Assembly (NCBI GenBank): GCA_012295275.1
Contig: CM022670.1
Location: 12,449,583 to 12,482,082 of the forward strand
Length of the DNA stretch: 32,500 nucleotides
DNA from: Chrysomallon squamiferum
Taxonomy: Eukaryota; Mollusca; Gastropoda; Neomphalida; Peltospiridae
Direction: 5' to 3'
The translations under genes and the position numbers were made by a program. The notes under the pieces were generated by a model. The model worked only from the letters and a program-made list of their open reading frames with translations. It was not told the DNA's origin and ran no database searches. Numbering within the stretch: the first letter of the stretch is position 1; each line of letters opens with the position of its first letter. Of the stretch, positions 24,733-32,500 are shown in pieces.

Positions 24733-24783
<51 letters not shown>
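24695..24783. repeat. Long A-rich tract
   Basis: Two A-runs separated by ATTAAAAAATAAATAAAT-like sequence, the second about 47 nt long. The minus-strand poly-Phe frames are shadows. Confidence 0.95.
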
Positions 24784-24784
<1 letters not shown>

Positions 24785-25109
24785 GAAATAAAATAAAATA
24801 AAAGTGCAACCAACGTCCATTTCTAGGTTCTGTTTCAAAAAGAACAGAGACAAATTGTTCAGCACTGGTTTCCTCATTTAGATTAAGCCTGCGCACAAAC
24901 TTCGTAATAAATCTAATGAACTATATTTTAATGATTAACCACTCTCGCCAAAATGTGAATCAGTGACATCGTGATTTAATATACATAAATTAAATGTCTG
25001 TTACAGTGTAGCATACACTTTATTGCTTTGAACCATCGACAGAAGAATATTTATTTATTCATTTTGTACATTTAATTTCTGATTTTCAGAACCGTTATAC
25101 ATTACATTA

Positions 25110-25206
25110 CTACTACTAGTACTACCACCACTACTACTACTATTACTACTACCATTACTACTACAATTAGTACTACTTCTGTTACATTTTTCTAAAATTA
25201 TTATTA

Positions 25207-25265
<59 letters not shown>

Positions 25266-25292
25266 GTAGTTGTTGCTGTTGCTGTTGTTGTA
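25110..25292. repeat. TAC / TTA / TTG compound trinucleotide array
   Basis: Degenerate TAC units, then a pure TTA run (about 25200-25265), then GTT/GCT units. Confidence 0.95.
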
Positions 25293-25309
25293 AGGTATAT
25301 ATTTTGGCA

Positions 25310-25337
25310 CGGTTTTCTATCATTCGTGATAAAACCG
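25310..25337. other. Hairpin with TTCG tetraloop between two microsatellite blocks
   Basis: CGGTTTTCTATCA (25310-25322) pairs with TGATAAAACCG (25327-25337), giving 11 pairs with a two-base bulge around a TTCG loop. It is in the short unique spacer between the 25110 and 25370 arrays, just before exon 3. Confidence 0.4.
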
Positions 25338-25369
25338 CAATTAGATAACTATATTCCCTAGAGTTCACC

Positions 25370-25664
25370 ATTACACTATCATTACTTCTACTACCACTAC
25401 CACTACCTCTACCACAGTTACTACTAATACCACTAACATTACTACTAGTACCAATATCACCATCACCTATTCTAATATGACTATTACTGCTACTACTACT
25501 ACCACTAGCATCACCATTACTATCATTACCACTACTACAACCACTACCACTGCCACTATCACGATCATCTCTTCCACTACGACTATAACTACTACTACTA
25601 CAACTATCACTAACATCACTATTACTACTACCACTACCACTTCCAGTACCACTATTACTACTAC

Positions 25665-25746
<82 letters not shown>
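25370..25746. repeat. Long degenerate ACT/ACC array ending in a TTA run at exon 3
   Basis: About 290 bp of degenerate ACT, ACC and ATC units is followed by two TTA runs (from about 25666) that continue to six bases before the exon 3 acceptor AG. Both strands stay open, so poly-Thr and poly-Val/Ile frames appear; these are shadows. Confidence 0.95.
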
Positions 25747-25752
25747 TCACAG

Positions 25753-26001
25753 TATGTCGACAGATGTCTCAAGGGGTATTTGCCATCCTGGGTCAGAAAG
25801 AGATCATATCATCAGACATTGTGAAATCTTTCACGAGCACTTTTCACATGCCTTTCGTGACCACAAGTCTCTCGCACATAACCGCCAGAGAGAATTCTGG
25901 GTACGAGCTTCACCTCCGACCAGACTACACTTCCGCTCTTATTGACGTCATCGAATTCTTAAGATGGGATCATGTCCACTTTCTGTATGATTCTGACGAA
26001 G
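25753..26001 (+). CDS. GRIA: Exon 3: amino-terminal domain, LRPD and YDSDEG region
   Basis: This is the most diagnostic exon. It completes Ile84, encodes Cys85-Glu166 and ends with the first base of Gly167 (donor GTATGT at 26002, phase 1). The order ICRQMSQGVFAILG, then FVTTSLS, then LHLRPD, then IEFLRWDHVHFLYDSDEG matches the AMPA-receptor order of Cys-x-x-(hydrophobic)-SRGV(F/Y)AI, 'FITPS', 'MRPD' and 'YYQWDKFAYLYDSDRG'. Cys85 occupies the position of the conserved N-terminal-domain disulfide cysteine; its partner would be encoded downstream of the window. I placed the acceptor at TTTCACAG (25752) because only that start restores the frame from exon 2 and the Ile-Cys pair. The open frame extends upstream into a TTA microsatellite, which is not coding. 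Confidence 0.93.
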
Positions 26002-26092
26002 GTATGTGAGTAATATAAAAGATTGTCATTTGGCTCAAATGCACACATACCTACCCCCACACACACACACACACACACAAACACAAACACAA

Positions 26093-26161
<69 letters not shown>

Positions 26162-26259
26162 AACATTTATATTTTATATATATATATATGTTTGTTGTCT
26201 GACAGTCTTTTCAGTCTTTCTGTATCATCTGTATCATTTCCTTGATATTATTTTCATAG
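26002..26259 (+). other. Intron 3 (258 bp)
   Basis: Bounded by GTATGT and TTTTCATAG. It is very short compared with the other introns, and its middle is a CA array followed by a TA array (about 26056-26190). Confidence 0.85.
26056..26190. repeat. CA then TA microsatellite inside intron 3
   Basis: CA units with AAACAC variants run into about 29 TA units, then a short second TA block. It fills about half of intron 3. Confidence 0.95.
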
Positions 26260-26450
26260 GTCTCTTACGAATACAGCGAATATTTTGGTCAATGAGAAAT
26301 CAGAGTGTTCAGTGGTTCTCGGTGAAACGATTCAACGACATCACCCACGTGCACGACGACTTTCGAAGAATCGACAAAAGTTATCCCCCACCCATGAACT
26401 TCGTCCTTGACCTTTCTTCTGAACATGCCTATAACCTCGTTTTAAAACAG
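26260..26450 (+). CDS. GRIA: Exon 4: amino-terminal domain, lobe 2
   Basis: The acceptor is TTTTCATAG at 26259. The exon completes Gly167 and encodes Leu168-Gln230, ending cleanly before GTAACA at 26451 (phase 0). GLLRIQRIF continues the YDSDEG motif and matches the family's 'GLSTLQAVL' helix. NFVLDLSSEHAYNLVLKQ matches the strand-plus-helix 'RVILDCERDKVNDIVDQ'. A possible sequon is Asn180-Gln-Ser. The Leu-Arg-Ile-Gln wording also recalls the kainate 'GLIRLQ', so this part alone would not separate the two classes. The stretch between is divergent and histidine/aspartate-rich (ITHVHDDFRRID). A long GT repeat begins 24 nt after the donor. Confidence 0.9.
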
Positions 26451-26472
26451 GTAACAGATCTTTCAGTTTTTT

Positions 26473-26474
<2 letters not shown>

Positions 26475-26514
<40 letters not shown>
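26475..26514. repeat. GT array close to the exon 4 donor
   Basis: A pure GT run of about 40 nt begins 24 nt after the exon 4 splice donor. Confidence 0.95.
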
Positions 26515-26515
<1 letters not shown>

Positions 26516-26520
26516 TACAA

Positions 26521-26890
26521 AACAGAGCCATGAGTACAACGAGGTATAATAATTAGACTAAAGAACGTTTCTGTTATGAAACAGTGCTATGAACTGAACA
26601 TGGTATTGTAAAGATGGCATTACAGAATGTTCTACATGTGTAGTGTCATACGTCATAGCAAGAAGAACGCAGAGTAATACTGTTACGTCTGTTCCACAGA
26701 GTTATACCAGGATAGAGGGTGACAATTAGTAAGAGCAAAACTCGTTATATCATGTCTACATTATAGACTCTTCATGTCTAGCGAGACACTTTACTAACAG
26801 CAGGACGTACTAGTTTTATTACATTAACAAAGTACAAAAAGAACACTAATCCCAGAGAAAGGTAATTTTGCGCCTGCGATACAGAATATT
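26521..26890 (+). repeat. Interspersed repeat, copy A
   Basis: Copy A begins near AACAGAGCCATGAG and ends near GCCTGCGATACAGAATATT. Its reverse complement matches 30263-30636 along the whole length, about four of five positions by eye, with small indels. Shared blocks include GAGGTATAATAATTAGACTA, ATTACAGAATG, CATACGTCATAG, AGAGTAATACTGTTA and TTTTGCGCCTGCGATACAG. It has no long ORF, no clear terminal inverted repeats and no poly-A tail. Class unknown; a short nonautonomous transposon or SINE-like unit is possible. Confidence 0.8.
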
Positions 26891-29468
26891 TGTGGTGTTA
26901 TTAGATCTGAGTTAAAAATGGTATGGCTGTAGTTAGAAAACAGAGTCGTTTTTAGTTGTAGTAAAAGCATAAACTGTTTCCCTTTCATCTTTTGTATGAG
27001 TTCAGGGAATTTTATCACATGTCGAAGCACTCATTTATCAATAAAACAATTATATAATAAGGAAATAAAATATTAAGTCTCCGTCAGTAGGCTGACATTT
27101 GATATATTGTTAGAATAATAATACAAAAGGAAAAAATGCATGCACAAGATATAAAAACCCATATACTACAGAAACATATAAACATACAAACACACACACG
27201 CATGTATCTTTTTCATAGCTAACGTTAAACTTGTTTATATGCATTTGTATCTGTATATACATATATTTATCTATTATGTAATGTTTCTAATCAAAATGGC
27301 AAATATCGGGAAACTTCGATTTTCCTCTTCTTTATTTTTTTTTCAATAGTAAACGTAATAACACCACAGCTTCTACAGCTATCCAATCAGAGGAATAGAA
27401 GATAATACCAATGATTTATTGTCGACGATTATTTGATAATATTTGACCACTGCAGTCTCATTTATTTGTTTTTCCTTCCAAGTTCACCTTCAGGGCAATA
27501 TGAAGCAATTTGTTTTCTGCGCCAACTCCAAGAATGGCTTTAATGAAGAAACCGGCAATCGAGGCCGACTGTTGTATGGTACACTGTCGTTATGCAGCAG
27601 GCTCTCCAGCGTTTTGTTAAACGAAGCGTAACATTAAGAGCAATTTAGTCAAACACCCAATTCCATTTTGTTAAATTGATCGAAGTTCCTTCATTTAATA
27701 CTCATACTGGTGGCATATTGTCAATTAAGCAAGTTTTAATTGACGAAATGAGAAGTAAATTGCTAAAATTACGAAAATGTTCATCATCTTCTTTTTTAAT
27801 TCCTTTTTTTAGTTTTTGGCCGTTCTGTTTAAGTTTGCAGGTCATGGTGCACTTGCACAGCCTAAATTTATGTTTACTGTATAATTTTAACTAATGTTTT
27901 TTTCAAACAGCGTTCTGGTGTGAACGGTATTGTCTAAACTGGTTACATTTTTTTATTTTATTTAATAATTATTACTACTACTATATTAAAATGATTAAAA
28001 TGCACTTTCTGTGTGCTAACGTCAATGTCTACATCCAAGTAATTGTTTTTATTAAAATATATCTATGTTACGAATATTCACCTAAATAAACTTATATATC
28101 AAAGTGATTGTTTTGTTAAACTACAATCTAAATAAACGACATTTCGTACGCTACAGTTGGATCGCTTTATAAAACAGCCTTGTAACAGGATCTAACTGGA
28201 AAACGGCAAAAACTTTTTCTCACTAAAAAGTCATCAAATAATATTAACCCTGTTTGTGCAGACATCACTGACTGAGACTTCTCCCCGGACATTTTAGCTT
28301 CAACTGTCAGCAGTGTACACGCACGTTTCGAATGTTTGATTAAATGACTAACTGATTAATTGATTATAATATTCCCTGTATAAACTTTAGTAACGAGACG
28401 TGACCCAAGTATTTACCAGTCTAAATCTCTGCGGCGTAACCAGTTTGCTGTTTCTTAGCAAGAATTTCTTTCATTATATGCGGCCATCGTGCTAACCAGT
28501 CGTTGTTCTTTCAGACACTCTCGTGACTTGTTAAATAATATGGGATTATTTCTTAGGGCGGAGTGCAAATGGTTGCTTATTCTCTCGAGTGAAAAGACTA
28601 CTTGGCGTTAATTATGGTTTCTAAGGGTTACAGGAAGACGTAATCCTATTTTCCGCTAGGTGCCGGCTCGTAGGAAATCCCAAGGCATGATGACGAATAC
28701 CATCTTCAGTTGTGTATTGGTTTTTTGTTAGTCCTTCGATGTCCGGAGACGACAGCTCTGCTGTCTCAACAAGAAACAATGCAACTGGGAAATGCCAATT
28801 CCAGACTAGTTTACTTGTGCTGTGTTTGTTAGAATAATAATGAAAAAGGAAGAAGCACACATACTGAGAGGGAGAGAGAGGGAGGGATAGAGAAGACAGA
28901 CAGTCAGACAGATAAACTGATAAAGTGACCTAGCGTCTGTACATTGCTAGTGTTACGTTTCCTTTAGAAAGAAATAAATGAAAAACAACAACAAAAAAAA
29001 AAAAATCTAAAGATCAATTAACGAACCAAATAGAAAACGACATCCAAAGCAAAAAAAGAAACAAATAAACAAATAAAAACACATTTCAGAATTGATCTAG
29101 CCTTACCACATCGCGATTTAAGCTATCTGAAAGAAAAAAAAAAAAAATAATGGAAAACTGCAACAGGAAGAAAAAAAAGCCATTTTAAAATTGACAGTCT
29201 TTCGTGCAAAGACTTGTAACATTTTGACATTTCTTTTAATGGCTAGTGAGATAATAACAGCGTGAACGAAAAGAAAATGAAGGTGCAGACTTGTACGCTT
29301 AGAACGATTTTCCCTTTGGGCTGTTTTGTTATAAATAAATAAATAAATAAATAAAAAATATTTAAAAGTTTTATGACGCAGAAGCAACACGTTAATATCA
29401 ATATACACAGAATATTTTGACTTTAACGATAACAATGCTTTACAATGAGTTAAGCAGTGAATATACAT

Positions 29469-29470
29469 GT

Positions 29471-29514
<44 letters not shown>
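29469..29514. repeat. GT dinucleotide array
   Basis: About 46 nt of GT with one GA interruption. The 168-codon minus-strand frame across it (29118-29624) reads through this array plus A/T tracts and is not supported as a gene. Confidence 0.95.
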
Positions 29515-29515
<1 letters not shown>

Positions 29516-29749
29516 TGTTTGTTTTACATATATTATACAGGCTATACAAGCACAGACAATACGGATAACAGTATAAATATAATATACATATAAGAAGTAT
29601 TACAAGAACTTTCGATGCTCGCAAAGCTCACTTTTGATCCGCTGCTGAAACTACATTTGCAAGGAAGCATTTGAATTTGTGCAGTCATTGAATGCGTTCT
29701 TATATTGCAGACAACCACTTGATTGATGTCGAGAGTGTTTCACTATAAC

Positions 29750-30000
29750 AAAGAAACATGAACGTTAGAAGTGACACATGCTGGGTGAAACTGTGGTGAG
29801 AGAATTAGAAATAAAAGCTGCAGCTTTTCGTATGACATCTCAGATGAGCATAAGAAACGACAGTCTTGTTTTTTTTTTTGTAATACGTGAAACCAGTATG
29901 AGTCTTACAAGTGACGGCCACGTCTTAATATGTGAAATTACAGAATGTGCATTAGAAGTGACATTCACGGTTTAATATGTGAAACTGTAAACTTTGGCAG
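29750..30000. repeat. Diverged tandem-like repeat of about 46 nt
   Basis: Recurring words are (T)AATA(C/T)GTGAAA and (A)GAAGTGACA or CAAGTGACG. Two adjacent units (about 29880-29925 and 29926-29971) follow the same order, with a partial unit after them and a looser one near 29750-29790. The units are diverged. Confidence 0.4.
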
Positions 30001-30262
30001 AATCAATAACTGGCGTGAGACCATTTGTTAGACTTGTCACAGGTTGGGAACGGTTTTCATGATCCGCATTGTACGTCTTAAACACGAATTGACAGTCGTC
30101 TTGTTGTTGCTACGTAGAAAGGCTTCTGGCGTCTGTGAAAGATAATTATCGAAATACATATATGAGAAAGATGGAGAAAATGAGGTAAAATATTTAGCAA
30201 AACATAATATCTGTGGCAGCAGTAAATCTCAGTAGAAAATTATTATGAATTCTAGATGATCT

Positions 30263-30636
30263 AATATTCTGTATCGCAGGCGCAAAATTATCTTTCTCTG
30301 CCATTGCTGTTCGTGTTGTACTCTATGTTAATGTAAGAGTACTAATACATTTTGCTGTTAGTAAAATATCTCGCTATACATACAGCAGTCTATAACGTTG
30401 ACATGACATAATGAACTTTGCTTTTACTAGCTGTCAGCCTTTATCTTGGTATAACTGTAGAACAGACATAACAGTATTACTCTGTGTCCTTACTATGACG
30501 TATGGCACTATACATGTGACATCATTCTGTAATGCTGTCATAACAATATCATGCTCAGTTCTTAGTGCTCTTTCATCACAGAAACGCTCTTTAGTCTAAT
30601 TATTATACCTCGCCCTACTCGTGGCTCAGTTCTGTT
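30263..30636 (-). repeat. Interspersed repeat, copy B (inverted relative to copy A)
   Basis: The minus strand of this segment matches copy A end to end. It begins at the AATATT edge (30263) and ends near GGCTCAGTTCTGTT, where copy A also stops matching. Similarity ends at about the same place on both sides, which supports a discrete element. The 62-codon open frame at 30411-30599 lies wholly inside it and is unlikely to be a gene. Copy B abuts an 18-bp palindrome. Confidence 0.8.
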
Positions 30637-30650
30637 ACGTATACGTAACA
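30633..30650. other. 18-bp perfect palindrome at the edge of copy B
   Basis: TGTTACGTATACGTAACA is fully self-complementary. It overlaps the outer end of repeat copy B by a few bases and is absent at the equivalent edge of copy A. Confidence 0.5.
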
Positions 30651-31019
30651 ATAGCGCATTTTGCTCTTGCTCTAACTCACAGCGGTATTCCTGTCGTTCT
30701 CAATACTTTCAATTACTATTACGTCTGTGACAAGTGGATCGATACAAAGCGAAACGGACCGACTGGCTTGATCCGTCTAACTTTGCGTAGTTAATGATAG
30801 GCTGTGGGCTACAGCTCTATCAGTTATTTGTAAATTGTCAGCCATTTGCGCGCTTCAGCTGATAGTTGTAGCGGCAAATGGTAAAATCGCAGGACGCTTT
30901 TGTATCATGACACTGAAGATGGGCTTTTAACAGCGACTGCAAATTATTTGTAGCCTGTAAATAATAACTAATAGTTATTTTTTATTGTTCTTCCCATTCG
31001 TCTTTTTATGATGATTTCT

Positions 31020-31175
31020 GTTATTACTACAATAGTTACAATAATAACTACAGCTATGTTACTATTACCGTTACTACTTCTACTATTACAACTACAATTA
31101 CTACTACTACAACTACTACTACCACTACTACTACTACTACTTCTACAATTACTACTATTGATGCTGCCGCTGCTC

Positions 31176-31208
<33 letters not shown>
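31020..31208. repeat. Degenerate TAC block ending in a TTA run
   Basis: TAC, TTA and ACA units are followed by GCTGCCGCTGC and a TTA run. It is similar in make-up to the block before exon 3. Confidence 0.95.
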
Positions 31209-31209
<1 letters not shown>

Positions 31210-32083
31210 GAGGAGGATTAGGAATAGTTGTAGCAGTAGCAATGCTAATTGTATAAATGTTTGACCTTCCGTTTCTGTTATTGACTCTCTTTCTCTGTTC
31301 CTTTGTATTCAAAATAATTTTACAGTTAATAAGCTACGGTATTGAAAGTATTAATTACAAAGAAACGATGAACTGTTGTCTTTGTGAAAGTGTCGGAGAT
31401 CTTTGAGAATAATGACAGTTGAGAAACGTGACTTCAGCGGCTTGCCGCGGTGTATAATGTTACGAAATTCTAGCACCAAGGGAATTAATGGTGTGGATAC
31501 ATAATATTTGGTTATTGATCACATTTTTGTCCATTTATTTTTTTTCCCTTTGTCATGTTCCCCTTAGGTTTCGCGTTAGTTATATGATGCTTTTAATATA
31601 AATGTAATTGCATATTGAGAGACTTTTTATTCTTACAGCGGAAAAATACATAAACGAATATATAGGCAATGTCTGAAATATTATTTAATATTCACAGAAC
31701 ACATGAAATGTTTTATAGATTATTATTTATGTATTTATTGTGTGATCGCTGCAAATTAAGATCTCTTAGTTTCTTTCCTTCTTTATTTCTTTCTTGATTT
31801 TTAATATTTGTCAGTATTTCTGAAGCTTCTTTTATTTGTTTTAATTGATCATCCTAACTACAATTTGTTATTATAATCATCTTCATTATCATCATATTAT
31901 TGCTAAAGGCCTCCCCCTTTCATCATGTTTTTGAATTTCCTTTTCTCCTTCTTTAATGAAATGTCATAATGAAATAAATAATTTATAAAGTGAAAATTGT
32001 ATTACAAACTCCTATAGGAGATCGTCTTAAATTATAATATAATTATTTCGTTTAAACTGTATGTAATTTTTTAAAAATTTCAG

Positions 32084-32137
32084 ATTCCAGAAGTTGGAAT
32101 GAATAAAGATGGCTACAACTATCTGCTTGGATCTTTG
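32084..32137 (+). CDS. GRIA: Exon 5: short in-frame exon of the amino-terminal domain
   Basis: This 54-nt, 18-codon exon encodes residues 231-248 (IPEVGMNKDGYNYLLGSL). It lies between TTTCAG (32083) and GTTAGT (32138), phase 0 on both sides. It matches the short AMPA-family segment 'ITIGKHVKGYHYIIANLGF': a small loop, then Gly-Tyr-x-Tyr and a hydrophobic strand. Short exons at this place are known in vertebrate AMPA genes. The next exon should resume with a Gly-Phe-like pair and lies outside the window. The exon is short, but phase continuity from exon 4 and the GYNYL motif make it convincing. Being symmetric, it could be skipped without a frameshift, but nothing in the sequence shows that it is. 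Confidence 0.85.
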
Positions 32138-32500
32138 GTTAGTAATTTTGTATATTTATTGTTTATTTATAAGTGTCATTTTACCAACTTTGGATGTATA
32201 TATGTGAGTATGTGTAATGTGTATGTGTGTATGTATGTGTAATTGTGTGGGTGTAAGCGTCTGTGAGTGTGTGTATGTGTTTGTGTATTTCAGTTGTTAG
32301 GTTTTATATAACAGAAATACTTTTATTTTATTGTGGATTTTGTTATCATCATTACTGTCATCACTTATACTACTATTATTACTGCTACTGGCGCTGCTGT
32401 CAATGATACTACACCTACTATACGACCACTACTACAACTACTACTGCTAATACGGCTGATCGTTCCACATATTATTACTACAATCAAACTACTAATGAAA
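32138..32500 (+). other. Intron 5, left part
   Basis: Starts with GTTAGT. It contains GT-rich sequence (about 32195-32290) and a degenerate TAC/ACT block (about 32345-32490). It continues beyond the window. Confidence 0.8.

Larger units (their letters stand above)
26451..32083 (+). other. Intron 4 (5.6 kb)
   Basis: Bounded by GTAACA and AATTTCAG. It holds a GT array just after the donor, two inverted copies of an interspersed repeat (26521-26890, 30263-30636), a GT array (29469-29514), a diverged tandem-like zone (29750-30000) and a TAC/TTA block (31020-31208). The open frame at 27443-27631 (62 codons) is the longest non-repetitive one but shows no receptor or other family similarity. Stretches 27300-28860 and 31260-32080 hold nothing I recognise. 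Confidence 0.75.

Noticed and set aside
25467-25824. Poly-Thr/Ile and poly-Val/Ile frames on both strands
   Set aside because: They are low-complexity translations of the ACT/ACC/TTA array. Only the last part overlaps exon 3, and in another frame.
25754-25945. Second frame over exon 3 (starting MSTDVSRG)
   Set aside because: It is out of phase with exons 2 and 4, while the alternative frame carries every AMPA landmark.
27443-27631. 62-codon non-repetitive frame in intron 4, possible extra exon
   Set aside because: Exons 4 and 5 join exactly where the family alignment requires, and the frame has no receptor similarity. A cassette exon cannot be fully excluded.
28751-28765. GACAGC-TCT-GCTGTC hairpin
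   Set aside because: Six pairs around a three-base loop is expected by chance at this scale.
29118-29624. 168-codon minus-strand frame, the longest in the window
   Set aside because: It reads through poly-A/T runs, a TTTA array and a GT array. The composition is low-complexity and there is no domain.
30411-30599. 62-codon frame in intron 4
   Set aside because: It lies entirely within repeat copy B, and copy A does not obviously preserve the frame.

Overview
This window looks like eukaryotic, animal nuclear DNA. It is AT-rich, full of microsatellites and homopolymer runs, and has no compact gene array. I recognise one gene: the 5' part of an ionotropic glutamate receptor on the + strand, read as the AMPA (GRIA-like) class. 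I assembled five coding exons by hand. They join in frame, with GT donors and AG acceptors, into 248 residues without a stop. These cover a signal peptide and roughly the first 220 residues of the amino-terminal (ligand-sensing-like) domain. The ligand-binding domain, channel pore and C-terminus must lie beyond the right edge.

A mollusc (lophotrochozoan) host is an inference. It rests on the receptor sequence, which is clearly AMPA-like but distant from the vertebrate proteins, on the long introns, on the microsatellite types (long ACAT, GA/CT and AAT arrays), and on a repeat tail at about 5887 of a kind I associate with molluscan SINEs. I cannot fix the class or species.

Layout: 1-2404 is the upstream flank and presumed 5' UTR, with a cluster of CRE-like motifs at 1711-1810, a 14-bp palindrome at 2268-2281, an E-box at 2315 and a short uORF that overlaps the start codon. 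Exon 1 is 2405-2498. Intron 1 (6.6 kb) holds a 172-bp MITE-like element (3588-3759), the SINE-like tail and AAT-type microsatellites. Exon 2 is 9114-9269. Intron 2 (16.5 kb) carries very long GA, CT, ACAT and TA arrays between several repeat-poor islands. Exon 3 (25753-26001) starts directly after a TTA array. Intron 3 is only 258 bp and mostly a CA/TA microsatellite. Exon 4 is 26260-26450. Intron 4 (5.6 kb) contains two copies of an unnamed repeat of about 375 bp in opposite orientation (26521-26890 and 30263-30636). Exon 5 is 32084-32137. Intron 5 runs off the edge.

I saw no bacterial-type operon, CRISPR array, rRNA or tRNA, and no intact transposase or reverse transcriptase. Most open frames on both strands are low-complexity translations of microsatellites. 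I did not find a novel multi-gene system. What deserves a second look is the noncoding structure: the inverted repeat pair, complementary dinucleotide arrays within one intron, microsatellites abutting splice sites, the CRE-like cluster and the overlapping uORF.
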